Assembly (NCBI RefSeq): GCF_014252955.1
Contig: NZ_JACMIA010000002.1
Span: forward strand, 62,001-126,000
Direction: 5' to 3'
Source: Stappia sp. 28M-7
GTDB lineage: Bacteria; Pseudomonadota; Alphaproteobacteria; Rhizobiales; Stappiaceae
DNA: 64,000 nucleotides
Shown here: one piece after another, positions 8,850-18,788 of the stretch
Numbering within the stretch: position 1 is the stretch's first letter
Layout of the letters: the number at the start of each line of letters is the position of its first letter
Translations under genes and position numbers: made by a program
The notes under the pieces: generated by a model
Told to the model about the DNA's origin: nothing
Databases searched by the model: none
The model's input: the letters and a program-made list of their open reading frames with translations, nothing else

Positions 8850-9130
8850 GCTCGGGCCGCACCGTTGAGTTCGGTCGCCACAAATTTTGATGCGCTGCGG
8901 ATTTGGCGTTGAGAAGGAAAATCGAAGCGGCCTGAACCGGCAATTGATCGTTGATCCCGAAATTCCATTGCACACCGGCGACGCGCGCCCCCGTGGAGAG
9001 GTCGGCCGAGACTACGGGCTCAGACGTACCGCCACTTCCAGATCGCGACCCAACGCGTTCCAATCAGCTATCCGTTGACTTCCAACTAGCCGACATAGAT
9101 AGTTCCAATTGCCAGCAACTCGAGGATGGA
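8850..9130. other. Spacer between recombinase remnant and ATPase, no gene recognised
   Basis: Short open frames exist on both strands but none has a ribosome binding site or recognisable domain. The frame of the downstream ATPase is open from 8951, but family similarity begins only at the ATG at 9131, so the extra N-terminal residues are probably untranslated. Confidence 0.4.
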
Positions 9131-9708
9131 ATGTTCGAGCGGTTTGTGGAGCGCCGGGCGGAAGAAGCCCTTCTAGATACACCCGTGGTCCTCATCGTGG
9201 GGCCACGCCGGGCGGGCAAAACCACGCTCGTCAGGAAGATGGGGGAGGCCGACCGCACCTATATCACGCTAGACGACCAGACCGTGCTCGAAGCTGCGCA
9301 GGCTGATCCAGCCGGGTTCATCCGGGGCCTGAATCGAGCCATCATCGATGAGATCCAGCGCGCACCTGATCTGCTCCTCGCGATCAAGAAGACGGTCGAC
9401 GAGGATTATCGCCCTGGTCGATTTCTCCTCACTGGCTCGGCCAATGTGCTGACCTTGCCGCGGGTCGCCGACAGTCTTGCCGGACGGATGGAAACGCTCC
9501 GGATGCTGCCGCTGGCGAAGGCCGAGATCGACGGCAGTACTCCGACCTTCCTTGAGCGCCTCTTCGAGGGAAAGCTGCAGCAGGCCCGCAATGCGATCGT
9601 CGGTGACGAGCTCATCCATTCCACCTTGCTCGGCGGGTTTCCCGAAGCCATTGCTCGAGACAGCGAACGGCGCAGGCAGGACTGGGCGAGATCCTATCTC
9701 ACGTCGGT

Positions 9709-9714
9709 CCTAAC
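9709..9714. repeat. Target-site duplication CCTAAC, left copy (right copy at 10774-10779)
   Basis: Exact 6-bp repeat on both sides of IS copy 1. Joining the ATPase halves through a single copy of it restores the reading frame (VLTRDLRDIAEI), which proves simple insertion without rearrangement. Confidence 0.95.
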
Positions 9715-10681
9715 TGTCACATCCCGCGTGATTATACGGCTGTTTCCTGAACAGCTCTGGTCTTTCGTGGTGCCAAGCCTTGAGCGCATCGATGGGCGTT
9801 CGGCCCTTGAGGACGGACTGCGGCAGCTGGCCGTTGTAAAGGCGGACATAGCGCAGGATGGTCTGCTCCAGGTCCTCGCCGCTGCGGAAGCAGTGGCTCT
9901 GCAGGATGTCCTCGATCCGGCCGTTGAACCGCTCGACCATACCATTCGTCTGCGGTCGCATGGGCGGCGCCAGGCGGTGTTCGATGCCGAACTCGGTGCA
10001 GAGGCGGTCGAACTCGTGGTTGCCGGTGGCGGCGCGGCGGCGCAGGCCGAAGAGCCGGTCGGTGAACTCCTTGCCGTTGTCGGTGAGAATTCGGGTGATC
10101 CGCATCGGCGCGGCGCGGTCCAGGTCGCGCAGGAAACGCCGGGCGTTCGCTGCCGTCTTCGCCGGGTAGATACGCACGAAGACCCAACGGGTGGCACGGT
10201 CGATCGCCACGAAGAGATAGCGCCGCCGGTCCTCATCGGCCATCTGCGGCAGGTATTTCACGTCGATGTGGAGGTAACCGGGAACATAGGCCTTGAAGGG
10301 CTTGTGTGCGGGCCGCGGCGCGGCGGGCTTCAGTTCGCGCAGGTTGCCCGCTCCGTGCCGCCGCAGGCAGCGATCGAGACCGGAGCGCGAGACGTTCGGG
10401 TTGAGGAACTCGCGCACCACCGAGAGCAGGTCGTCGAGCGGCAGCAGCAGGGACTTGCGCAGCGCCACCGCCACGGCCTCCTGCGCCGGCGTGAGCGTGG
10501 TCTGAAGCCGATGCGGCGTGTGGCTCCGGTCATGGACGCTGTCGCGCTTGCGCCATTTCCAGACCGTCTGTTCCGAGATGCCGTAGCGTTCGGCGACCAT
10601 CCAGGCAGGCTCCGGGCTCGCCTGGATCGCCGTCCGGATCTTCGGTGTCGTCGTTGCCTGCTTGTGCAGAGAGATCAGCAT
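9710..10681 (-). CDS. IS481-family transposase, copy 1
   Basis: 323 residues. N-terminal helix-turn-helix (PAWMVAERYGISEQTVWKWRKR), then an rve-type DDE integrase core: HIDVKYLPQM with the first Asp, ILTDNGKEFTDRLF with the second Asp, and MVERFNGRIED with the Glu. The stop codon (TAG) lies outside the element: the element ends in TGTGACA and the stop is made from the target duplication. Acts by cut/copy-and-paste on the TGT...ACA ends. Probably an active enzyme since the two copies in the window encode the same protein up to the element boundary. Confidence 0.93.
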   Translation of the reverse strand: MLISLHKQATTTPKIRTAIQASPEPAWMVAERYGISEQTVWKWRKRDSVHDRSHTPHRLQTTLTPAQEAVAVALRKSLLLPLDDLLSVVREFLNPNVSRSGLDRCLRRHGAGNLRELKPAAPRPAHKPFKAYVPGYLHIDVKYLPQMADEDRRRYLFVAIDRATRWVFVRIYPAKTAANARRFLRDLDRAAPMRITRILTDNGKEFTDRLFGLRRRAATGNHEFDRLCTEFGIEHRLAPPMRPQTNGMVERFNGRIEDILQSHCFRSGEDLEQTILRYVRLYNGQLPQSVLKGRTPIDALKAWHHERPELFRKQPYNHAGCDS

Positions 10682-10773
10682 GCCCGCGTCCCGTCCCGAA
10701 CCTCGCGCAGGATCGATCTTGCCATGAACAAGGCGGTCCGGCGAGCGTCTATGTGATCATCCGGGATGGGACA
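9715..10773 (-). mobile_element. IS481-family insertion sequence, copy 1 (1059 bp)
   Basis: Bounded by imperfect inverted ends: TGTCACATCCCGCGTGATTA at 9715 and the complement of TGTCCCATCCCGGATGATCA ending at 10773. The TGT terminus and a single DDE transposase are typical of IS481. It is flanked by the 6-bp direct repeat CCTAAC (9709-9714 and 10774-10779). Transposase is on the minus strand. It splits the ATPase gene. Confidence 0.95.
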
Positions 10774-11421
10774 CCTAACTCGCGATCTCAGGGACATCGC
10801 GGAGATCGAGAAGCTGACCGAGCTTCCAAAATTCGTGCGGCTGCTGGCCGAGCATTCTAGCCAGCTGGTTAACTATTCGCAGTTCGGGGCCAGCATCAAT
10901 GTCAGCCACAAGACCGGGCAGCGCTATGTGGGACTGCTCGAACAGGTGTTTCTGATCGCGACGCTGCAGCCCTGGTTCACCAATGTGCTGAAGCGCATCG
11001 TCAAGACGCCGAAACTACATTTCCTTGATCCTGGTCTCCTGGCGAGCGCGCGCGGCCTAACCTTCGATAGGGTGAAGACAGACCGTGGCGCGTTCGGGGC
11101 GCTACTTGAGAGCTTCGTATTCTCGGAAGTGCTCAAGCTGATGACCGCGTCGGATCTGCGGTTGGCGCCATATCACTTCCGCGACCGGGACATGCGCGAA
11201 GTCGACATCGTGCTGGAGCGCGACGACGGGATGATCGCTGGCATCGAGGTCAAAGCGAGCGCTACGGTCAAGGCCGGTGATTTTTCTGGCTTGCGCGCGC
11301 TCGCCGACGCCTGTGGTGACCGCTTCGCGTTTGGCGCCGTTCTCTACGACAGCACGGACGTCGTGCCGTTCGGCGATCGCCTGGCAGCAGCGCCCATCTC
11401 CACGTTGTGGAGCTGAATGCG

Positions 11422-12651
11422 ATGCGTCAGCCCACGAGATCGTCACACGCTCGACGCGCCATACAGCTCGAACCTGCGTTGGGGTGGACCTATTTGTCCC
11501 GCGAGGCGCTGGCCCGCGCCAAGGCGCAAATGGATGAGGAGTCCATGGGCGTGCGTGACGAGATCGGCTTTCTGACCATCCATCAGCGGTATGCCGATCA
11601 TTTCTTCCCAGGCACATCGGTCCTGCATACGCGGGCGCGTTACGCGATCTTTGTGCCCTGGTTGTTCGAGGACCTCGCGGGTTTGACGGGACCGGCGGCC
11701 GATCGTGCCCTACGCGAACGCGAAAGAGTGCTTGCCGGGCGGCTCCGGGAGGCAGGCGAGTCCCAGGTCATTGGCGGTCGTGTCTTTCCCAAGCCGTCCA
11801 GTCAGCCGCCATCGACCGTCTACTGGAATGCACTCGCAGTGTGGGGAATCCTGCGCCCGCGTCTCGACGGGCGGACGATTTCTCGGGCGCACGCGCATAG
11901 ACTGCTGAAGGGCGTGAGGGCGGCGACCGACGATGACGGACAGCCACTCCTCGGCTTCGATCCGCCGTTCGTCCCGCTTCCCAAGCGCCCGGATAGCTGG
12001 CGCGGTGGATCGATCACTCTCCGGCTGGCGGTCGCCGAGGCCGAATTTCTCCGCGAGCGCCTCGCCCAACTACGCGGCAGCGGAGGCCATGAGCTTTCCT
12101 TGCTCGCGCGTCTTGTTCGGACAGACGCCGCATCGCCACCGGGAATGTGGGCTGACGAGACCCGTGCGATTGCCGGTCCCGACCGGGCGCCGCTGGCTCG
12201 GGCGCAGCAGGCGGCCAATCTGGCCGGCGTGGGGCGCGCCGTCTACGACGCTCTCCTCGAACATGTCGTCGAGGCCGACGACAAAAGAGAGGCGTCGACC
12301 CGACATCGCGATCACCTCGCCTCGACCGTCGCCGAATACGGCGCTGTCGCGGCCAAACTCGACGTCGACGCGCTTGAGGCAGACATAGGCGCACTGCCGT
12401 TGAAGTTGCGCGCCGTCGTGACGGCGACGAAGGAGTGGATAGCTTCAAAATCGACAGATCCCAGACCGCTTTTCGAGGTATATGCGGCAGCCGAAGCCCG
12501 GAAGGGGCCTCGCGCGCGGCTTCCCCTGACGCCCAACGGACGCGCGCGTCGGCTCGAATGGTCGAACGACGAGCATGGCCTGGCTGGACCTCTCCACTAT
12601 AGATGGGAGCAGGTCAGCATGCTCCTCAACGATCTGGCGAACGCCGAATGA
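11422..12651 (+). CDS. DUF6361 family protein
   Basis: 409 residues. The N-terminus has the DUF6361 pattern: LGWTYLSREALARAKAQMDEE, then DEIGFLTIHQRYADHFFPGTSVLHTRARYAIFVPWLF. The remainder has scattered blocks (STVYWNALAVWGIL, VPLPKRPDSW) but no catalytic motif that I recognise. The ATG at 11422 is chosen because it follows the ATPase stop by five bases with GGAG nearby. Its own stop overlaps the next gene (ATGA). Members of this family recur beside PLD-type and SNF2-type genes; the family is thought to be defence-associated, its function is not known to me. Confidence 0.72.
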   Translation: MRQPTRSSHARRAIQLEPALGWTYLSREALARAKAQMDEESMGVRDEIGFLTIHQRYADHFFPGTSVLHTRARYAIFVPWLFEDLAGLTGPAADRALRERERVLAGRLREAGESQVIGGRVFPKPSSQPPSTVYWNALAVWGILRPRLDGRTISRAHAHRLLKGVRAATDDDGQPLLGFDPPFVPLPKRPDSWRGGSITLRLAVAEAEFLRERLAQLRGSGGHELSLLARLVRTDAASPPGMWADETRAIAGPDRAPLARAQQAANLAGVGRAVYDALLEHVVEADDKREASTRHRDHLASTVAEYGAVAAKLDVDALEADIGALPLKLRAVVTATKEWIASKSTDPRPLFEVYAAAEARKGPRARLPLTPNGRARRLEWSNDEHGLAGPLHYRWEQVSMLLNDLANAE

Positions 12652-14501
12652 TCGGGACGGTCGACAACTGGCCGGCGCTCTCGTTTCTTGAGGGTCTTCG
12701 CCCCGGTTCCGACGAGAATGTCGAATTGGCCTTGCTGGCCTCCTATTCGGCGGATCTGGGATCGATTGGCGCGGCGCTGCTTGCTCTGGCGGGCAAGGAC
12801 ACAGATGCAGGCCGTGGGAGCCCTTCCGACTTCGCGGATGCGGTTGAGCGCCTTCGTGGAAAGGTGCGCATCATCATCCAGCGAGGCCGCTTGGCAAAAA
12901 TGCGTCGGACACCGCGTATCGCGGCGGTCCTGGACCAATTTGTGCGCGAAGTCGATTTCGATGAAGCGACCCATAGCTGGCATCCCAAGGCAGCCCTCGT
13001 GCGCACGCGCGATGCAGGCGGGAGGGCCGGTTGGCGCCTTTGGATCGGGAGCCGCAATCTCACCGAAAATGTGAACCGGGACATCGGATTGCTGCTCCTG
13101 TCCGGGGAGAAAGCCGGTGCTTCCATCCCAGGCGCAGAGGATGTGGCGCGTGCGCTGGCCGAGAGGGCGGCGCTCAAGGGCGTGCGGCCTGTTTCATTGG
13201 GCGCTGCCGTCGCAAAGGTAGCCTGGCGCGCTCCGACAGGAGTGCGCGTGGAGCGGCTTCGCTGGTCGGATGGAAGCGGGGATATGGCAGTCCCTGTGCC
13301 TACGGTAGGAACGGAAGAAGTCGTGGTGGTGAGCCCGTTCATCGACAAGACGTTTCTCGCCCGACAAGCGCCACAGGGCTCGAAACCGACGCGGCGCGTG
13401 CTGTTGACGACAATGCGCGAGATCGAGCGGATTGGTCCGCCGCTGGCGGCGTTCGATGATCTGCTCGCGCTGGACGCGCCGGACTATCCCGTCGGCGACC
13501 CCGAGCCCGATGCAGAGACGGCCGTTACGGCCTCCGACCGTGATCCGGCTGACGACGAGGAAGAGGAACTTGGCCGTGGCCTTCACGCGAAGTTGCTGTT
13601 CATGCGATCGGGACAAAAGCGGCGGTTATGGCTCGGCAGCGCGAACGCGACCATGCGCGCCTGGACTGGCCGCAATGCCGAAGTTACCGCCGAGCTGGTC
13701 GTTACGGAGTCGGTCGAGAGGGGGCTGAAAGCCCTTCTCGGCTCAGCCCGGTTGGTTGAGGCGTCTCTCGTGGAATATGCGCCCGACGACGCGGCCCTGG
13801 AGGAGGAGGCGCTCGAACGCGCGCGCGCGCAGGTCGCGGCCCGATGGGCGGCGCAACTCGGTTTTGACGATGAGGGCACGCGCCTTGTGCATCGCTCCGA
13901 TCTCCATCCACGCGGTCCTCATCCGGACGAGCCGGACATCGCGCTCGAGGTGGGCACTCTCTATGGCGAACTGGTTGCGTGGCCCTGCGGGCAAACCACT
14001 ATGCTTCTGGGACCGATCGCGCCCGCGGAGCGGAGCGAGTTCGTGCGGCTGCGCGTGAGCCGTGGAGAAAAGGGACTCTCCTGGTTGCAACGCGCCCCCG
14101 CAGATCCGCCATTTGGGGAAGATCGCGACCGCGCGGCGTTCGTGCGCTTTCTGGGAGCAAGAGGGTTTCTCTTGTGGCTCGCCGGATTGCTGGCGGAGGA
14201 CGGGCGCCAGGGGGAAGGCGACTGGACGAATGACGAACCACGGGATCGAGCCGCTCCAGGAATGAATCCGGCGCTCGACTCTTCGCTGCCGACATTGGAG
14301 GAGATGTTGGCGGCATGGGCGCGTGATCCCCAGAAGTTCCGCGAGATCGAGCGGCGGGTATCCCAATATCTGCCGGCCGTGCTTGAGGAGGCCAGGCAGG
14401 ACGACCCCCAGATTGCGGAAATGCTGCGCCGCTTCGATGATCTGTGGGGCAAGCTCCGCAGCGGACTCGGGGTTGCCGAGATCAAGGGCAAGCACCGATG
14501 A
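12648..14501 (+). CDS. PLD-superfamily protein (probable nuclease or phosphodiesterase)
   Basis: 617 residues starting MIGTVDNWPALSFLEGLRPG, with the ATG overlapping the DUF6361 stop (ATGA). Two half-sites of the phospholipase D fold are visible: HPKAALV followed by WIGSRNLTEN at about residues 108-142, and HAKLLFM followed by WLGSANAT at about 309-330. Both have the HxK and G-S-x-N spacing of the HKD superfamily. In DISARM (DrmC) and related systems a PLD protein of this type is paired with SNF2-like helicases. Next gene overlaps by ATGA, so the helicase and PLD protein are made together. Substrate not deducible. Confidence 0.8.
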   Translation: MIGTVDNWPALSFLEGLRPGSDENVELALLASYSADLGSIGAALLALAGKDTDAGRGSPSDFADAVERLRGKVRIIIQRGRLAKMRRTPRIAAVLDQFVREVDFDEATHSWHPKAALVRTRDAGGRAGWRLWIGSRNLTENVNRDIGLLLLSGEKAGASIPGAEDVARALAERAALKGVRPVSLGAAVAKVAWRAPTGVRVERLRWSDGSGDMAVPVPTVGTEEVVVVSPFIDKTFLARQAPQGSKPTRRVLLTTMREIERIGPPLAAFDDLLALDAPDYPVGDPEPDAETAVTASDRDPADDEEEELGRGLHAKLLFMRSGQKRRLWLGSANATMRAWTGRNAEVTAELVVTESVERGLKALLGSARLVEASLVEYAPDDAALEEEALERARAQVAARWAAQLGFDDEGTRLVHRSDLHPRGPHPDEPDIALEVGTLYGELVAWPCGQTTMLLGPIAPAERSEFVRLRVSRGEKGLSWLQRAPADPPFGEDRDRAAFVRFLGARGFLLWLAGLLAEDGRQGEGDWTNDEPRDRAAPGMNPALDSSLPTLEEMLAAWARDPQKFREIERRVSQYLPAVLEEARQDDPQIAEMLRRFDDLWGKLRSGLGVAEIKGKHR

Positions 14502-17109
14502 GCGCGCCCAAGCCGTTTCAGAAAGCGGCCGTAGATGCGGCGTTCGCGGCCTTCGCGGACCCTGACGGCCGAAGGCGCTTTCTGGTCGCCGATGAGGTCG
14601 GACTCGGAAAAACCGTCGTGGCAAAGGAACTAACTTGCCGCATGACCGATGACGGCCGCCGGCCCCTGACCATCTATTACATCGCCAACGGGCACGCTGT
14701 TTCGCACCAGAACAAAAGCCGGGTTGTCGACTTCCTGGGCGAATCTCAACTACAAGATGCGATCAAGACGCCTGATCGGCTTTCGCTGATCGCCGTCGAG
14801 AAGCGGCCTGCCACCCCGGTTTTGATCTATGCGCTCACCCCTGCGACCTCGTTTCCGGGTGCGAAGGCTCGCCTGACCGGAGGCCGCAAGGAAGAACGGG
14901 CGTTCTTGAAGGTGCTGCTCGAACAGAGCTATCCTTCGTTCGCTCGCAATCTCGACCCCGACATCTTGCGACTTAGTGCGCGCGGCTCTTGGGACTGGGC
15001 CGTTACGGAGGCCGAGAAGAAGTTTGCGATGTCGCCACCCGGCTTGCGGCAGAGGTTTCGTGAGGCGCTGGGGGTTGAGTTCGGTGTACCTGTGCGTGCG
15101 ATGCTCGACCTGGCGCTTCACGGCGACCCCGCGCGCAGGATCAAGCCGCTCAGGCCGACCACCTTCGTTGGCCGTCTCCGGCGAGCCTTGGCACTGGCGA
15201 CATTGCGCCATCAACCGCCGGACCTGGTTATTCTCGACGAGTTCCAGCGCTACCGGCAGCTTCTGGACGAGAAGGACGCCGACCCGCTCCTGAAGGCGCT
15301 CCTTGAGCCTGAAGGCTCGGCCAGACGTCCGGCGATCCTGCTGCTGAGCGCCACGCCATATCCGTATCTGACCACGCGATGGGAGGAAGCGCGCGGCGCG
15401 CTTGCTCACGCAGAGCTTCTGAAACTGATCGAGTTTCTTGCCGGCTCGGACACGCGAGATCGCGCAAGGGATCTCTTCGCGGTTTTTGGGGACAAGTTGC
15501 GCGCCATCTCGGCCCATTCCGATGCAAGCCGCCCGGAACTGATGGAAGAGGTAGCGGAAGCGCGTCGGCTTAGGGATGAACTTCGGCAACTCATGACGCC
15601 GGTGATGTCCCGCACGGAGCGGGACAGCGTGGCGTCCTCCGATCCGCTCGCCGGCACCAGGTTTCTCCATGCGGACCCGCTGCCTGAGGATTTTCAGGTG
15701 TATCGGCATTTGGCGGAGAGCTTCGCCGAGCAAGTGCGCTACGAGGCGTTGCCCTACTGGTCGTCGGTTCCGTTGCCGGCCCAGTCCCTCGGGCCGCGCT
15801 ATGCGGCGTGGAAGAAGTCCAGGATCAAGGCTGCGCCGAAGCTCACGCGGATGACGCGCGAGCGCCGCAACAAGCTCAACGCTCCGGCCGAATGGCCGGA
15901 CGCCAAACTTCGTGCGCTGAGCAGTGTTGCTCCGCCCGCATTGTTGTCGTTGCCCTGGGTCGCCCCATCGCTTGCATGGTGGCCGCTTCGCGGGGGGTGG
16001 GCGGCGACGGCCGATCCGAAAACCGGGACGGATCCCAAGCTCCTTATGTTCAGTCGGTTCCGTGCAACGCCCCCTAGCGTCGCAGCGCTTCTCAGCTTCG
16101 GGGTCGAGGCACGCTGCCTTCCTAAGAAACAGGGGGGATACGAAAAGGCCTACAGACGGCGGCGCTTCAAGCTGGCGGCGATCCCTGGCCCTGTCATGGC
16201 GGCGTTTCATCCCTCGCCGTGGTTGATCCGTAACACCGATCCGCTCGCAAAGGCGGGGGCGCCGCTGGCTGCTGTCCGCAAGGAAATTCGCCGGCAGATT
16301 CTCGCTGCTTTGCCGAGAGGTATTGTCGAGCGGGACACCGTTAAGGCCCGCCGACGCCACAGATCGATTGCCCGTGTCTTAGCCTCCATCGAACGCATGG
16401 CGGGTATTGCGGAGCAGTCGGCGGCGGGATGGAGCAGTGCGATCGGTGATGATCGCGCCGCGCAATCGGCGGTGCGAAAATGGCGCCAGACCCCGCCGAT
16501 CGACAGGCTTTCGCCGGCCGAGCTTTCCGACCTCGTTGATTACGCCATTGGCGCGCCGGGCGTCGTGCTCGGCCGGGCTCTGCGGCGTCATGATCCGACG
16601 ATCCTGGATGGCCCGCGATACCCCGAACTGGTCCAGCTCAGTTGGCAGGGCCTGCGCGCCTATCTCGACAACCCGGTCATTTTGTCATCGCTGCCAGGCA
16701 GGAATGCGGTCGAGCGGGTCATGGGAGCGGTGGTCGACGGCGGATTCGAGAGCGTTCTGGACGAGCATTTCTGGCTCCGCGCCCAGAATCTCCATGAGGG
16801 CGCAGCGGGTCTTTCCAGGGATCTGAAGGCGTCGCTCGGGCTCCGTGCCGGCAGTTTCAGCTTTCATGGGATTGGCGGACAGTCACACAAGATTCCTGTC
16901 CGTTGCCATGTCGCCGTCCCGTTTGGCGACGCGGAGGCCGAGCCGGTGGTCAAGGTGGAGGGAGGCGTCGCGCCGGCCGCCCCGGCGCGTCCAGATGAAG
17001 TGCGCCGAAGTTTCAACACGCCTTTCTGGCCGCATGTCCTGGCGACTACATCCGTTGGGCAGGAGGGTCTGGATTTTCATCCGTGGTGTTCGCATGTGGT
17101 TCATTGGGA

Positions 17110-17115
17110 CCTATC
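17110..17115. repeat. Target-site duplication CCTATC, left copy (right copy at 18175-18180)
   Basis: Exact 6-bp repeat around IS copy 2. Both targets in this window share the pattern CCTA-C at their edges (CCTAAC and CCTATC), which suggests target preference. Confidence 0.95.
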
Positions 17116-18174
17116 TGTCCCATCCCGGATGATCACATAGACGCTCGCCGGACCGCCTTGTTCATGGCAAGATCGATCCTGCGCGAGGTTCGGGACGGGA
17201 CGCGGGCATGCTGATCTCTCTGCACAAGCAGGCAACGACGACACCGAAGATCCGGACGGCGATCCAGGCGAGCCCGGAGCCTGCCTGGATGGTCGCCGAA
17301 CGCTACGGCATCTCGGAACAGACGGTCTGGAAATGGCGCAAGCGCGACAGCGTCCATGACCGGAGCCACACGCCGCATCGGCTTCAGACCACGCTCACGC
17401 CGGCGCAGGAGGCCGTGGCGGTGGCGCTGCGCAAGTCCCTGCTGCTGCCGCTCGACGACCTGCTCTCGGTGGTGCGCGAGTTCCTCAACCCGAACGTCTC
17501 GCGCTCCGGTCTCGATCGCTGCCTGCGGCGGCACGGAGCGGGCAACCTGCGCGAACTGAAGCCCGCCGCGCCGCGGCCCGCACACAAGCCCTTCAAGGCC
17601 TATGTTCCCGGTTACCTCCACATCGACGTGAAATACCTGCCGCAGATGGCCGATGAGGACCGGCGGCGCTATCTCTTCGTGGCGATCGACCGTGCCACCC
17701 GTTGGGTCTTCGTGCGTATCTACCCGGCGAAGACGGCAGCGAACGCCCGGCGTTTCCTGCGCGACCTGGACCGCGCCGCGCCGATGCGGATCACCCGAAT
17801 TCTCACCGACAACGGCAAGGAGTTCACCGACCGGCTCTTCGGCCTGCGCCGCCGCGCCGCCACCGGCAACCACGAGTTCGACCGCCTCTGCACCGAGTTC
17901 GGCATCGAACACCGCCTGGCGCCGCCCATGCGACCGCAGACGAATGGTATGGTCGAGCGGTTCAACGGCCGGATCGAGGACATCCTGCAGAGCCACTGCT
18001 TCCGCAGCGGCGAGGACCTGGAGCAGACCATCCTGCGCTATGTCCGCCTTTACAACGGCCAGCTGCCGCAGTCCGTCCTCAAGGGCCGAACGCCCATCGA
18101 TGCGCTCAAGGCTTGGCACCACGAAAGACCAGAGCTGTTCAGGAAACAGCCGTATAATCACGCGGGATGTGACA
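17116..18174 (+). mobile_element. IS481-family insertion sequence, copy 2 (1059 bp)
   Basis: Same length, ends and internal sequence as copy 1, but in the opposite orientation (TGTCCCATCC at 17116, complement of TGTCACATCC at 18174). Flanked by the 6-bp direct repeat CCTATC (17110-17115 and 18175-18180). Interrupts the SNF2 helicase. Confidence 0.95.
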
Positions 18175-18470
18175 CCTATCCTCCAACCCGCTCGACCTCG
18201 AGCAACGCGAAGGCCGCATCCAGCGTTATGCGGGTCTGTCGGTCAGGCGGAAGCTGGCGGAAGAGCTGCGCGACGAAGTGCTTGGCGATCCCACCGTGGA
18301 TCAAGGCTCTCCCTGGCGATGTGTGGAACGGCACGCGGAGCGCTTTGTCGATAGGAGCGGCCTTCGTCCGTGGTGGGTGCACGACGGCGCCGAAATCCGC
18401 CGGCACGTTTTCGAGCGCCCCTTTGGTCGGGACATGCTGCGATTCGCGCAACTTCGGGAACAGCGCATGA
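17208..18470 (+). CDS. IS481-family transposase, copy 2, read through into the helicase 3' part
   Basis: The first 321 residues are those of copy 1 (helix-turn-helix, DVKYLPQM, LTDNGKEF, MVERFNGR). At the element end the frame has no stop, so it continues into flanking helicase DNA for about another 98 codons in a non-helicase frame. Whether the extended protein is active is not predictable. The start ATG follows the left terminal repeat by about 90 bases, as in copy 1. Confidence 0.9.
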   Translation: MLISLHKQATTTPKIRTAIQASPEPAWMVAERYGISEQTVWKWRKRDSVHDRSHTPHRLQTTLTPAQEAVAVALRKSLLLPLDDLLSVVREFLNPNVSRSGLDRCLRRHGAGNLRELKPAAPRPAHKPFKAYVPGYLHIDVKYLPQMADEDRRRYLFVAIDRATRWVFVRIYPAKTAANARRFLRDLDRAAPMRITRILTDNGKEFTDRLFGLRRRAATGNHEFDRLCTEFGIEHRLAPPMRPQTNGMVERFNGRIEDILQSHCFRSGEDLEQTILRYVRLYNGQLPQSVLKGRTPIDALKAWHHERPELFRKQPYNHAGCDTYPPTRSTSSNAKAASSVMRVCRSGGSWRKSCATKCLAIPPWIKALPGDVWNGTRSALSIGAAFVRGGCTTAPKSAGTFSSAPLVGTCCDSRNFGNSA

Positions 18471-18788
18471 TCTATCGACTGGCTCTCGGCCAGCCCAACC
18501 AGGAAGATTTTATTGACGTGTTGTCGCGCGGCGGGGAAGCGACCCGTGCGCTGCTGCAACCGCTGATCCTGGATTTTTCCGCGATGGGTCTGCGGCAACA
18601 ACACACGACTGCCCCGGACTCATCGGCCAACGGCCATGGGCAGATGGCGGAGACCGGCGCTCCGGAATTGGATGGCGGTGACATGGCGGCGCCTGCGTTG
18701 GCAACCAACCAGCCGATGACCGACGTCGATGCTCAGCAGCGGTTGATGCCTGGGTGATCGAGGCAGACGCGAGGCGGGCCTGTGATGG

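Larger units (their letters stand above)
9131..11416 (+). pseudogene. AAA+ ATPase with DUF4143-type C-terminus, interrupted by an IS481-family element
   Basis: Removing the element and one copy of the 6-bp target duplication restores a continuous 406-codon frame. The N-terminal part (MFERFVERRAEEAL) holds a Walker A VGPRRAGKTTLVR and a Walker B-like AIIDEIQRAPDLL followed by the sensor FLLTGSAN. The C-terminal part holds LYRWVGLLEQV-like sequence (VGLLEQVFLIATLQPWF), then GALLESFVFSEVLK and an endonuclease-like HFRDRDMREVDIVLE...GIEVKAS. This is the typical AAA_14-DUF4143 architecture, whose PD-(D/E)XK-like tail is found in many cytosolic ATPases of unknown or toxin-antitoxin-like role. The DUF6361 gene begins five bases after the stop, so it was probably the first gene of block A. 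Confidence 0.82.
14498..18757 (+). pseudogene. SNF2-type SF2 helicase interrupted by an IS481-family element
   Basis: Without the element and one target repeat the frame is continuous for 1064 codons. Motifs in order: Walker A ADEVGLGKTVVAKEL at about residue 30, a DEFQR box (instead of DEAH) near 248, motif III LLSATPYPY near 287, and in the C-terminal lobe TTSVGQEGLDFHPW, HWDLSSNPLDLEQ and motif VI QREGRIQRYAG. The element sits between HWDL and SNPLDL, immediately before motif VI, so the truncated product lacks the arginine-finger motif and should not hydrolyse ATP productively. The start at 14498 overlaps the PLD stop (ATGA). It is the last gene of block A and converges on block B. Confidence 0.88.

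Noticed and set aside
8951-9130. N-terminal extension of the ATPase
   Set aside because: Family similarity starts at 9131; the extension has no recognisable sequence and an RBS is not obvious upstream.
9710-10756. Plus-strand open frame reading through IS copy 1 and fused to the ATPase
   Set aside because: It is antisense to the transposase; only chance gives an open frame across the element.
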